Below are positions 13,859-25,094 of a stretch of 64,000 bases of DNA, piece by piece. Under the pieces are notes generated by a model. The model was not told the DNA's origin and searched no databases. It saw nothing but the letters and a program-made list of their open reading frames with translations. The translations under genes were made by a program, and so were the position numbers. Position 1 is the stretch's first letter, and the number at the start of each line of letters is the position of its first letter. The stretch spans positions 55,012,646 through 55,076,645 of the forward strand of contig OY804582.1 in assembly GCA_963680875.1 (NCBI GenBank), read 5' to 3'. This DNA is from Bathymodiolus brooksi. Lineage: Eukaryota; Mollusca; Bivalvia; Mytilida; Modiolidae.

Positions 13859-16150
13859 AGATCATTGATTTTGGGTTAAGACAAAGACTTCTTATGAAAA
13901 GATCTCACTGAAGTTTGAGAAAACAGTAGCTTTTGCATGTTTCTGATAATCCATTGAATTGGACTCTTGAACAATGCAAAACTTATGTTATCTGTTAACT
14001 GACAAACAGAGGAACATGTAGCTTATAAGGTAAAGGGAAAGTGTTTACTTCAATGTCTTAAAAATCAATTTTTCTCCTGAAATTTGAAAAACACTATTTG
14101 ATTTTTAAAAATCCCTTCTCCTTAAGGATCCCTGATTGTATGTATCCAACTAACAATTAACAATATTTATGATAAAGATAAAAACAAAAAAGCTTTAATC
14201 AAAAAAAGGTGTACATGAACACACATGCACATGTCGTGATTAGTTCACCTTCTATTTCGTAGAGACAAACTAAAAGATTCAATGTAGAATCTGAAAAAAA
14301 TATATTTCTAAATAAAAATCTTATACGCTGGTAAATACCTTTTTTTGTGTACCTGTATATTTTTACATTTCATGTCAAGTTATGAAATACTTGAATACAA
14401 GTACAATGTACAGTACCTGTCAATTGTATAAAAATGTAAATCCATGAAAATCCACTAAAGACCATGCATGTACACAGAATAATTTCAAATATAAGTGAAA
14501 CAAGAATTTAAAGGGTAAAAATTCCAATGTCTGTAAAATTATGCAATAAACGAACTACAGACAGACATATAAAAAAAGTTATTTAATATTCTACATAGAA
14601 TACAGATGTTACAGAAGAAAACTTAATTGTGTAATGTAATACTCAGTTCAAAGTAAAAAGGGGCACCTGTTGTGTATTACATCAAAACATACAGGTGTAC
14701 ATTTCATGATGTATATTACAGGTGCATGCCTATTACTAAGCAGAATTTGACCTGCACAATTGTTTATACTGTAATTTACAGGATATTGTACAATAAAAAC
14801 TTTTAATTTATTGTTTTGATGTGCTGGGGAACACGTTTTAGAATTAAATTCCTATCAATGACTTGTAATACCCCAAACATGACACTGAAAAAAAAAAAGA
14901 AAAAAAGATACATTGTACATTGTTGACTCACAGGTTTTGTATTCCTTACACATGCATTGTACAAGCTGGATTCTTTATATCACTTTGTTAATTAAATCAA
15001 TCTTACAATTGCATTTCTATATCTGGTTCTTAGAAAAAGACTTAAAGTTTCCTCATTGTGCAAAAAAATATGTTTCTATGTAAACTTTGGACCCCATATT
15101 ACCTTGGGCTCTTAGTTTGTACAAGGATGCTTAATCTCCATTTCAGAGGAAACATCACGTTAAATACAATAAATTTCCCTTTCTTGTTCTTGAGAAAACT
15201 TTTTTTTCTTTCCCATATTGCAACAAATGTAAAATTTTGGACCCTTGAGTTTTCATTTGTTAGAGTTTAATAATGTTTATCAACTGATGATCCTGCAATT
15301 TTTGCATTTCCAATACGAATTGTGATACTTCAGAAAAACATATTTATTTAAATTTTCCACAATGCAGACTACATGATGATGATGTTTATAAAACTTTGGT
15401 CCTTAAGTAAGGACTTGTGGCCCTTGACACCTTTAGCTTCGACCTTTGTTTGAACAAATCTAAATCTTAATATCTCAATGATGCTATACAGCAAAATTTC
15501 AGCATTTCCTATCGCTGGTTCTTCAGAAGATTTTTTTTTTTTAAGTTTTGCAAAAATGTCCCTCTTTTAGGCCCCATAATAGCCAATCCTCCCCCAATGG
15601 AAGATCAACCTCATTTGAACAACCTCCTCCTCTAAAGAACCATCCCTGCTAAGAGTCTTGCAGAAGAATATTAGAATGTGATAAAATTACAGACAATGAC
15701 AGATAAATTTGGCCAGGTAAATTTAAAAAAGTTCAATTTTAAATCAATTAGGTCATATGTACCTTTAATTTTGTTTTAATTGTGCTTGCACCCAATAAAT
15801 ATAGATTTTTGTGACATACAAGTTTATGACTGTTTTTCATCAGTGTCACATAAACTGACAAATATCTAGTTAAAATCATATTTAGGTTAACAAGTTACTA
15901 CTGGTAGGCATATTACATCATTATTTATTTATATTTAAAACTTTACAGGTACATTTTACATGTATAAACAAAAGATTAAACAGAAATTATGTAAAAACTT
16001 TATAAATGTTGTCGCCAAAAACCTTACGCTTGCTAGGAACCAATCTAATGTTCAGCTATGTATACGTAACATATACATACAAGAAGAAAATATTTTTATT
16101 CCTCAAAACATACAAGTTTTAACTACAAACTTTTTAATAATTTGCTTTTG
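13859..16150. other. Non-coding stretch, presumed Smad 5' intron or upstream DNA
   Basis: No exon was recognised. At 15060-15720 there is a diverged repeat of the type 'caaaattttggacccttgag' / 'atctcaatgatgctatacag' / 'gaagatcaacctcatttgaa'. A related inverted piece lies at about 7500-7760. It resembles old element DNA and has no intact frame. Confidence 0.5.
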
Positions 16151-16151
16151 G

Positions 16152-16735
16152 GTGTTAAATGCCACTTTCAACAATACACTATATATTTAATTTACTGGTA
16201 AGGCAGTATTATCATGGCAGTCAGTTTTATTGGTGGAGGAGGGGAGGCCCGGGTGGCTCAATGAGTTAGGTAGTTGGATTACCTAACAACTCATACAAGC
16301 CTATCACCAATATGGTGTGGGTGAGTGCCCAGCTTTGTAAATTACAAAAAATGGCGCACTCGACTCGCAGTCGCAAGTGATAAAGCTTACCAGTTGCTTG
16401 CCCATGGTTGGTGGTTCTCTCTCTGGGTACTCCGGCTTCCTCCACCACTAAAACTGGTCACCATGATATAGCTGAAATATTGCTGAAAGTGACGTTAAAC
16501 ACAATAAATGAATCAATAAATCATTTATTGGTGGAGGAAACCAAAGTAGCGGGAGAAAACCATGGGCTAGCTGCAAGTCATTGAAAAACTTTTCCACACA
16601 AGGTTTTATATATTGTATCATGTACACCTTGCCCATGGGCAGGAACCCAATTCATAACTTTAGCGTTCATATATAAGCAACGAATGCATAGTTAGATACA
16701 AATACAACTACCACATGACCACAGCAATGTCAATG
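16152..16735 (-). repeat. SINE-A copy split by a younger SINE-B
   Basis: The tail-side half (16152-16240) and head-side half (16524-16735) of one minus-oriented SINE-A flank the insertion at 16241-16523. The junction repeats 15 bases, TTTATTGGTGGAGGA, at 16226-16240 and 16524-16538. Removing the insertion plus one repeat restores the normal SINE-A order. The head half is diverged ('gcaggaacccaattcataac' in place of the B-box region). Confidence 0.8.
16241..16523 (+). mobile_element. SINE-B, complete, with 15-bp target-site duplication
   Basis: The head GGGTGGCTCAATGAGTTAGG resembles a tRNA A box (TGGC..AGT.GG pattern). A weak B box lies near 'gtgtgggtgagtgccc'. The body reads 'taaattacaaaaaatggcgc', 'agttgcttgcccatgg' and 'tccaccactaaaactggtca'. 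The tail is GATATAGCTGAAATATTGCT followed by GAAAGTGACGTTAAACAC and AATAAATGAATCAATAAA-type simple repeats. Its 3' domain is shared with SINE-A. Other copies are at 30541/32406 (split) and 40955. Confidence 0.85.
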
Positions 16736-17252
16736 ATGGATACATTTATTTGTTTTAATTTATACAGGATCGATTGTTTATTGTGTAACAACAAATGAGC
16801 ATGTATATCATAGCTTGGGGGTTTTCTTGACTTTAGAAAGGATCCTGTGAAAACAGAAAAGTTAACACTGACATTGCAGTATCTCCTCCATCCATAGGTT
16901 TTTGGTGATCGTTGTTATTCAAAGTACCTTTGAAAAGCCTTGTCTTACAAACGTTCATATGGAACAGAATTCACAATCTGTTTCGGCCTTTCAATACTTG
17001 TCCTAAAGTCATTTGTCCCCATATATATCAAACGAATGATATGCCGCAGTACTCGCTGGTCCGAAGTTGTAAAGATGACAGAACAATGATCAAAGGGGAA
17101 TAATTCAATATTATCTATTGACTTAAGGTAGAAAAATTTCAAGGGTTTCTCCCGGTTTTTTTAACCGTTTTCTTGATTTTCAAAGGCACTTCCAGGCCGG
17201 GAACGCATGAAACAAAATTCCAGGGATTTTCCTATTTTTCCGCATGTGTAGG

Positions 17253-17482
17253 AACCCTGTGTATTGTACTAGACCAACATGCATGCTTACTTTAATTTGT
17301 ATAAGTCTATCATTGAAACAACGGAGTACTCATGATCAAATAGACATGTTGCTCTCTTATGACACACTGATTATCCAGACTGAGCTTTGTTCTTACCCCT
17401 TATTGCTGAGAAGCATCAAATACCAATTTTAAAATCCTTGGTTTGTATCGACAAAGAATCGAACCCACAATCTACCCAAGTT
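17253..17482 (-). repeat. SINE-C copy
   Basis: Plus-strand text 'actagaccaacatgcatgct', 'agcatcaaataccaatttta' and 'aatcgaacccacaatctacc' is the reverse of the better copy at 57712. The degenerate B box on the minus strand reads GGGTTCGATTC. Confidence 0.65.
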
Positions 17483-17790
17483 TTAATAAGTAAGTACACA
17501 AAACAAAAAATGTGTACATTACAGAAACAATGATAAATATATTAATTTTAGAGTCACATGTCATTTTATACGTGTTTTGGTTGGTTTAAAAAGTTGAGGT
17601 TTTTTGTCAATGTACAGAATCTAAAAATAAACGTCGTTCTCAAGGCGTTGCATGCCATTGTCATCGGGTGACTTTCTTTAAATGAGGCACCTTTGGAGTT
17701 ATTTAAATTTATTTCCGATTATTTGCCTTATTTTTAAAAAATAAATATATTTTTCAATATCATATAACAAAAAAAGTTTGAATTAATTTA

Positions 17791-17946
17791 TAAGGATTGA
17801 TCGAAATGATTTGTTTGGTTCATTCAAAATAACCTCAATCAGGTTGTACAAACCCTTGCGTAACCCGCTACGTGGGTTACACGGTGTGTACAACCTGATT
17901 GAGGTTATTTCTTCATGAACCGAACAAAAATTGCAATCAATCCTTA
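17791..17946. repeat. 156-bp long hairpin
   Basis: Arms of about 60 nt pair with few mismatches: TAAGGATTGATCGAAATGAT at the left pairs with ATTGCAATCAATCCTTA at the right, and AATAACCTCAATCAGGTTGT pairs with its complement. The loop itself holds a small palindrome, GTAACCC / GGGTTAC. Non-coding; probably a foldback MITE. Confidence 0.8.
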
Positions 17947-19181
17947 AATGCCACAAGAATATATTTTGATGACATACAAGTTGAAATTATACATAAAAGT
18001 ATTATTAGATTTATGTTGATCAATTATCTTTATGTTACTTTAAAGTTTAATATGAACTACTGCGGTGAAATAAACAAAAATGGGTTTTTCTTAAGTAAAT
18101 TTAAACTGCAAGTCCAAAAATGAATACTCACAACACAATTGTCTGTTTCCCCCACAAAGGATGTTAATTACCACCTATATATAAGTGTTTTTTCTATTAC
18201 ACAAGGCAATCCAAAAATATTTTAACAAATAAAGTAAAAAGTCACAGATTGTGTAATTAGATCTTCTATCTGTTTTGTATACATGGTATTCAGAAGTTTA
18301 AAATGAACCATGTTTAATTATCACTTAAGGTATTCTGTGTAATAAAGATGACATAAGATACCTACAAACAATCAATAAGGTATCTGAACTGATAAAAATT
18401 TGATAGATCATGTTCACTACTAAACAAACAGGCAATGGTAAAAGTAAATTAGTACCTTTATGTCTAGACACACAAGGACTTACATAAATACATTTTATAG
18501 CTTATATGGAGGGGGAGATATGAATTATCATTTTAAACCATATTTCAATTTGATCTTATTACTAGGGAGGGGGAAGGTAAAAAGAATTGCTGTTTTTGCT
18601 AATTTTGTTATAAATCTTGCATTTTACCTGCTTTTAGAAAAATATAATGAATATCATTTTATTTTGTAAATACATGAAAAATCATTTTGTCATATAAGTT
18701 AACATGTCCTGATATAACTATTCTTTTGCACAGAGATTAAACACCAATAATGAAAAAAAAAAAAATTGCAATCAAAGCCAAAAAAACATATCTTGCTGAA
18801 CAACTACCATAGGAAGGAAGATATCATTTCATTACTAAGGTGCTGAAGTGAAATCATTCAAGCATGACATGACAAGTCAAATTTCCGGTGCATTACATTT
18901 GCACACAAAAACCTTTCCGTTTGCATGCAGGAAAGTATTACGTCTGCACGCAGTCTTTACAGGTAAATAATAGTGGCACATAATGTCCCAACTTAAATCC
19001 ATGGATTGTATATAATTGCTCAAAGTATTATTCCGTGCTCTTTACTATTTGTTAAACAAAACTGTTCATTCTTGTTAGTCTGCAACTCCAACACTTCCAT
19101 GCAATTGTGAACTTCTTCTCTTGTTTTTGGTAACGCTGGATATTCTTTTCGTCGCTGTCTATATATGGACATTGTTAAACT
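17947..19181. other. AT-rich non-coding stretch
   Basis: No exon, SINE or inverted repeat of note was recognised. It is intergenic or intronic DNA. Confidence 0.4.
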
Positions 19182-19219
19182 TTAGAGATCGTTTTCTTGC
19201 AAACACTCATCTTCAATAC

Positions 19220-19532
19220 TTAGCAACTCGCAGCGGACCAGTTTAATGGGGCGTGTTGTAATATCGAATGCCGCTTTCTGCTTAACAACTGGCGTTGAAC
19301 TGCACGGATAATCTGCTTCTGTATTTTTCTGGAATCGGATTCGTGCGTATGGTTGGTTTCCATTAATGATAGCAGAGGAATGTTCATCTGTTTTAATTCT
19401 CCCTTTACAGTTTTTCACTGTGCATCCCCACGATATATCACCAGATTTCAAAACCCTATCTATTCGAAATGCAAATCCATCGTAAAGCAATGATTTTTTT
19501 CCTTTACTCGTCTCAGACAATGTAAAATCCAT
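19220..19532 (-). pseudogene. FLYWCH-type zinc finger relic with one frameshift
   Basis: From a minus-strand ATG at 19530-19532 the frame encodes MDFTLSETSKGKKSLLYDGF and then GDISWGCTVKNCKGRIKTDE. This is the start of a FLYWCH domain (aromatic/Gly block, then WxC...C). The expected closing His-x-His is absent in this frame. Shifting by one base between about 19340 and 19365 gives NHTHESDSRKIQKQIIRA, the normal end of a FLYWCH domain, continuing to a stop at 19220-19222. So the domain is intact apart from a single indel. FLYWCH domains bind DNA or RNA and occur in chromatin proteins and next to Mutator-like transposases. No transposase was seen nearby. It could be a broken single-exon gene, a retrocopy, or an assembly error in a real gene. 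Confidence 0.7.
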
Positions 19533-19741
19533 CTTTATGATCCAACTATTCAAAATCCACCTGTGATGTAAATCTATTGTCTAAACTCTCCATTATTTTT
19601 AAGGAATGGAGAGTTATGAACAATGTGGACAGGGTAGAGTTATTGTTCTCTTTGTACTTTAGATACTATGCACAGACTTTTTTTTGTTACAAGATTAATA
19701 ATTAATCAAACTAATCAAGTACAATGGGTGGATTTTAAGTT

Positions 19742-19832
19742 GGAGAATGTCCTCGTATCTCTCAATTCCTTAAAAACAATGGGCCTCAGCTCCATTATTT
19801 TTAAGGAATGGAGAGTTACTTGGACATTCTCC
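19742..19832. repeat. Inverted repeat beside the FLYWCH relic
   Basis: GGAGAATGTCC at 19742 pairs with GGACATTCTCC ending at 19832. Inside it, ATTCCTTAAAAACAATGG pairs with CCATTATTTTTAAGGAAT. The CCATTATTTTTAAGGAATGG block also occurs at about 19590-19612, so two copies flank a 200-bp interval. Confidence 0.6.
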
Positions 19833-20666
19833 TATACATAAAGCTCAATGACATAAATTATGTTCACACATAACTGATTTGTGAGTGAAGAGAACACTTC
19901 TCAAACTTGCGTTCACAAACTGGTAAACCCCTATGGCCATCAATTTAAGATTACAGAATTAATTTTGTACAATTTTTAATTATTAATTTTTTACCTGTAT
20001 TTTACCTTTTTAGATAATTCGAGGAGGCGCACAAACATAACATTTCTTAACCCCCAAATGCACGCAAACGTCATTCGCCCCAAATTTCATGACATTGTTT
20101 TGTAAACTGTATTGTAATATGTTACTAAGAAAATTAGGGAAATCTAATATGAAATCAATTAATAGTATATCGTTAATTACAATGACAAATAAAATTCAAA
20201 AGAATAAATGTCCGCCCAACTATTTTTTGTTGTCAAATTTCGGTCAATTAATCAAATTTTAAATATGATACAAGATTTAATAAAATAGTTTTTTGTTATA
20301 CCTGTACATATATTTTATTTAATTACTAAAAAAAATGAAGTTTATTATCAGTGGAATAAAGAAACTGAGCATCAGTAAATGTAACGCAAAAAAATTATCA
20401 ATGTATTTGTTAATATGAAAACATAAACTCGGTTGTTTGGCATTAAGAGTGTTCCACCTGGCATTTACATTGACATTTCCACACATTGCGATCTAGTTCC
20501 ATTTTTTGGTCTGACAAATTTATTCAGTTGGTTTTGTCCGCTACTTTATAATCTAAGGTTTGTTTACAATTGTTTACGAACAGAACTAGAGGTTCACCTG
20601 GTTTATGAACTGTTTGGGATTAAACAATGTTTTGAGAGAAAAAACCTTTCATTCATATTCTCATGG

Positions 20667-21025
20667 TTAGGCCATGGAAAATTGATTGTTGGTTTCCCCT
20701 AACATGGGAAAATTTTCATAGCCCAGCAGGCAGGCTTTTTATTTAATTTTTTTCAATTTTTTTTTTCATTTCCTTAGTAGAATAATACATACATGTATGC
20801 TACTAATAATCATACTTGTTCTGTTATTACTCTTTGGAGGGTAAATAACTCAGTTTTATTCTTGCATCCATGGAAAGAAGGGAAAACAAATAAAAATTTC
20901 TAATTCGTGTTGAAAAAAGTATGATGGTTGGCTTCAAAAATATTTTTTTCTACTAAAAATGCCAATAAAATTAATTGACCAGGCAGGGTTAGGGGGAAAC
21001 CAACAATCTTTTTTCCTTGGCCTTA
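20667..21025. mobile_element. Small TIR element, about 360 bp
   Basis: The left end reads TTAGGCCATGGAAAATTGAT then TGTTGGTTTCCCCTAAC. The right end read backwards gives TAAGGCCAAGGAAAAAAGAT then TGTTGGTTTCCCCCTAAC. TIRs are about 37 bp with a few mismatches. No coding capacity; superfamily not assigned. Confidence 0.65.
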
Positions 21026-21604
21026 AAAAATGTCAAGTGATGTCTCCCAACTTTGATTTTCCATCCACAAAAAAAAAGAAAAAAACCATCTAATGACTAT
21101 ATTCAAGTACTGTTTCACTTCAATCTTTTCTCAAGTATCTTAGAAAAGATTTTGTTTTTCATTTTCCCATTGGTTCTTATATTACAACTGCCATAAGCTG
21201 GCTGTCATTTTAGATTTCTGGTCAACATAAAAAACAGATATTGTAAAAGACATCCAAGGCAAACATAATATACACATGGTTACAAATATGTTATAATACC
21301 AAGATATGAAAAATTCAAACAAATCAGCCTATTTCAGAAGTGAATGACCAATCTCTAAAGAATTTACAAATTAGCAGCAACAATTCTTTATTTAATTCAT
21401 AATCAATTATTATCCTTTGCTTGTCCAGGGCTCACCACACTTAGTAAAAACAGGACAACATGACTTCTTTCTCGGTTGACTTTAAGGATGAAGTGAAGGA
21501 AAAATATGGGAGTTCTGAAAAGCTAGCAAAATCTTAACGTTCTTTTGCTTCTACATTAAAAGATTTACTACAAGCATGCAAGAGATACAATGTAAGTTAG
21601 TTAG

Positions 21605-21887
21605 ACAAGTTACATCTCAATGAGATGATGCCCTCTTTGTATTAGACCAACGCATATAGTTGAATTTTTATAGAACTACCTTACTGAAGCAACAGTCTGG
21701 GTAGACATTGTCGCTCCCCACTGACACATTATTCTGATTAAAAGCCAACCAGTCTTTGCTCTTACTCCTTAGTGCTGCATGCTTAGCAGAGAATAAACAA
21801 ATACCAATTTTAAGGTCTTCGGTTTGACTCGACAAGGGCTTGAACCCCTGATCTACTGCACTTGAGGCGAGCATGCTAAACATTACA
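21605..21887 (-). repeat. SINE-C copy, interrupted near its 5' end by a hAT element
   Basis: It reads (plus strand) 'tagaccaacgcatatagttg', 'ctgacacattattctgatta', 'acaaataccaattttaaggt', then the B-box region 'gcttgaacccctgatctact', and stops at 'aaacattacacag'. The missing head end 'ttacaccactgatatgctta' resumes at 23156, after the hAT insertion. Confidence 0.7.
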
Positions 21888-22224
21888 CAGGCTCTACATT
21901 GCAAGTAAAACACTCGCATCTGCGAGTTACTTTTCTAAAATGCGAGTAAAACTTCCGTATTGATAGCCAGATGGCGAGTTGATATTTCCGGAACATTTTC
22001 ATTCCCTCACCGATATTATTCTTCAATTTAAATTCCGACTTTGATTATCCGGTATTTTAAACCACACATTTGACTCAGACATAAAAGTTTTAAATCATGT
22101 ACTTTTAACACTTGCAAGTGACCACGATTAGCAAATCACAAAACCTTCTCATAAAATTTTTCGCTATAATAGACCAATTGTATCAACTGATAGCGAAGCT
22201 GGCCTGCCTGATGCAACATTGATG

Positions 22225-22505
22225 GAAGTATAAGCCAAAACACTGATGAAGGTTCGGGTTCTAAAGCTGAAAAGCGTAAATTCCAAACTGTGTGGAAGTC
22301 GTAGTTTTCGAGGATCATTAGTCATTTATGATTCCAATAACAATGTTATGTATTGTTATGTTTGCAGAAAGGCAGGCTCAGCTACATGTATTGCTGACAA
22401 AACTGAATTTATTGATGGAAAAAAGTTTATACGTGAAAGTCTTGTTTATTATAATAAAAGTCTGAAACATGAAAAATGTTTCAATGTGGTATCAGAAAAA
22501 AAAAA
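22225..22505 (+). pseudogene. hAT-associated TTF/ZNF862-like zinc-finger relic
   Basis: In one frame the sequence reads KAEKRKFQTVWKS and then a stop. After a frame change it continues LVIYDSNNNVMYCYVCRKAG followed by FIDGKKFIRESLVYYNKS and LKHEKC. KRKFQ..W, then LxYDxxNNVMYCxxCRK, then F..G...fR..SL..H..S..H..C is the N-terminal BED/TTF-like zinc-binding region of ZNF862/KIAA1586-type proteins, which derive from hAT transposases. The internal stop and frame change, and the absence of any transposase core, make this a relic. Confidence 0.65.
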
Positions 22506-22526
22506 CATCCCTCAACTAAGTACATT

Positions 22527-23000
22527 TTTTTATCCTGCAATCAGTACATTTGCTGTACAAATATACTATACGAATAAATTTTTGCTTTATTCGTACTAGA
22601 CGAATAAACTTTTCGTACTATACGAATAAACTTTTCAGCCTACGAATAAACTTTCCTGGTACCCTGTAGCTATGTACAGCGGAGGGTGCAGACAAGAATG
22701 AAACTGGTACTAATTAACGTGGACCACGAAGAAGACACCCTTGACAACATTTATGAAAGGCGAGGAATGACGCTTGTTTCTGTCCTTTTTGTTTAAATAT
22801 GACAAGTTTTCCGACTTTTTTGACATTGCAGGATAAACACAATATACGTACATTGTCGTTAAATATAAAATTCATTTGTACTCGCTGCGAAACAGGCCTG
22901 AAAAGCTCGCCTAAGGCTCGCTATTCTGCCTGTTTCTAAAGCTCGTACAAATAAATTTTATATTTACCGACAATGTACGTATATTGTATATGTATCTTCT
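22527..23000. mobile_element. Foldback element X, copy 1 (inside the hAT element)
   Basis: About 470 bp, nearly identical to 38681-39147. It begins TTATCCTGCAATCAG, then has three tandem 'acgaataaacttttc' pieces. It ends in a hairpin whose arms are ATACGTACATTGTCG..TAAATATAAAATT and its complement AATTTTATATTT..CGACAATGTACGTAT. A GC-rich loop ('gctcgcctaaggctcgctat') sits between them. Non-coding. Confidence 0.8.
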
Positions 23001-23155
23001 GTCTCGTTCAGGGCAATAATAATTATGTACACATAAATACATATTGGAGTTATATATTATGAATTCTGGCAAGTAACATTCTTTTGTTGGCGAGTAAAAA
23101 AATTTTCCTTGCTAGCCAGATGCTAGTGGGTGCTTGTATGAATTGTAGAGCCCTG

Positions 23156-24410
23156 TTACACCACTGATATGCTTAGTGTTTATCAGACTTATTTAACAAA
23201 ATTGTTCAGCCAATATCATTGTATGGGTGTGAAATTTGGGATTCTGGGATAATTATTGTTTTGAACAAAATCATTAAAATTTTTGCAAACTAATTCTGCA
23301 TTTATGCTTAATTTTACACCTCACAGTGAACTCAGTAGATATCAAAACTAGGGTAATATTGTATTGGTCAAAACTGGTAACAGATAAAGCTTCCAAGTTG
23401 TCATCTGTATCTTATAAACTTTTCTATAATTTATTTTCACATACATTTGTAGACGATATTAAACAATTGCGGTTTAGCAAATGTTCGGACCTTTCAGGAA
23501 ATAAACTTTAATAGTGAATAGATTATTGAAAATATAAAATAATGACTCCGAAATCATTCCCAAATTCACCCAAAGCAATAAATTAAAGACTCAAGAACAA
23601 ACATGTTTGAATTGTATTGTATGACGTCAATTACCTATGTTAGATTACATGAAAAACTCACTCTGATAGTGGAAATCGTACTATGAAGAATTTTTTTAGA
23701 AACTCTAGATATACATGTACAATTACCAATTTTTTTAATAAACATACATATGTATATGTATCTATCTTAAAACAGTCTTCGCACTAACGAAGCCCAGGAC
23801 AAGCTTAAATTATGAAAGAATTTGTTTGACAGGTGTCACTAGTCGAGCAGGAACTGCTTACACTTCAAGAGCACCTGAATTCACCTCCGGTTTTTAGTGG
23901 GGTTCGTGTTACTCGATCTTTAGTTTTATAAGTATGTTTTGTAGATCGTTGTTTGTCCTTTTGTACTTTTTCTTTTGGCCATTATGTTGTCTGTTCTTCT
24001 TCGATATACGGAATCTGATTACCCCTTTGGTATCTTCAAACTCTTCTTTGAATAAATTGAAAATTTGTCTAAATTTGGCTTTCGGGCAAGTAGGTGAAAA
24101 AAATTATGGCAGAGACTGTTAAAATGTTAGCTTTGATGCCTTTATTTTCAGAACAAACAACTTGTACATTTAAAAACTGTTAGTGTTACAATCTACCAAG
24201 ACAATACAGAATGACTAGTAAAATAAATATTTAATATTTTCAAATCTGTGTATTTGTTTTTATAAACATTTGATTTACCTAATTCGATCAGTTCAATTCA
24301 AATATAATTATTTCCATGTAATTTGATTTGTGATATATGAAAAAAAAATGTAATACAATTAGGCAAGTTAAAACACAAAGTGAAAATAAATGGATTTTTT
24401 TGTGTGTGTT
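23156..24410. other. Non-coding stretch
   Basis: It starts with the residual head of the split SINE-C (23156-23185). No exon or clear element follows. The pieces 'gttgtttgtccttttgtact' / 'ttggccattatgttgtctgt' at 23948-24000 recur near 10770-10805, so an old repeat is present. Confidence 0.4.
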
Positions 24411-24443
24411 TTAACGCCATTTTCAGCAATATTTCAGCTATAT
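24411..24443 (-). repeat. SINE tail fragment cut by the second hAT copy
   Basis: 'acgccattttcagcaatatt' and 'tcagctatat' are the shared SINE tail. It stops exactly where CAGGGCTCTACA begins. Confidence 0.55.
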
Positions 24444-24700
24444 CAGGGCTCTACAATGCGACCAAAACACGCGCATTTGCGAGTTACTTTTCTAAAATGT
24501 GAGTAAAAATTCTATATTGATAGCCAGGCAGCGAGTTGAAATTTCCGGATCATTTTCATTCCCTCACCAATAATATTTTTCAATTTAAATTCCGACTTTT
24601 ATTATCTGGTCTTTTAAACCACACAATTGAATCAGACATAAAAGTTTTAAATCACATACTTTTAACGTTTGCAAGTGACCACGGTGAGCAAGTCAATTTT
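24444..24700 (+). mobile_element. hAT-type element, second copy, 5' part
   Basis: CAGGGCTCTACAATGCGACC marks the left terminus. The next about 240 bp align with 21888-22130, sharing 'gcgagttacttttctaaaat', 'cattttcattccctcacc' and 'gaatcagacataaaagtttt'. The zinc-finger frame and right terminus are not found, so the copy is truncated or ends in unrelated sequence. Confidence 0.65.
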
Positions 24701-25094
24701 ATTTGGCAAAAAAACCCAATCTTTCTAAATTATTACAAATGTGTTTATTTTAGTCAGTTTCGTGAATTATGCACATCTCAGTTTTTAAGTTCAACCAACC
24801 ATCAAATGAAATATAAAAAGAGAACTTTTACATGTAATCTCAAAGCAAGTAATATTCATTTTAAAATTGATAAAACAATTTGACAAATGTATTTACATGT
24901 ATATACAACTATACATGCGCTGTGCACTAACTGCTGCAGTGACCATCATGTTCCTAGGATTTCTGGAGATTACCACGAGTCTACTACATGTCATGTTTTT
25001 CACCAAATTCTGTGCACATATTGGCATTGAAAAATCTTGACCACAATATATAGTGGGAAATGTAAAAAACGTGATGTACCCTCTGTATGTCCTA

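Larger units (their letters stand above)
21888..23155 (+). mobile_element. hAT-type element relic with GGCTCTACA termini
   Basis: The left terminus (CAG)GCTCTACATTGC pairs with the right terminus AATTGTAGAGCCCTG. A CAGGG start is usual for hAT elements. The flanking SINE-C gives the insertion site: the right flank TTACACCA (23156-23163) matches the left flank 'ttacac' with small losses, consistent with an 8-bp target duplication. Inside are a broken zinc-finger frame (22225-22505) and a second element (22527-23000). A partial second copy starts at 24444. Confidence 0.7.
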
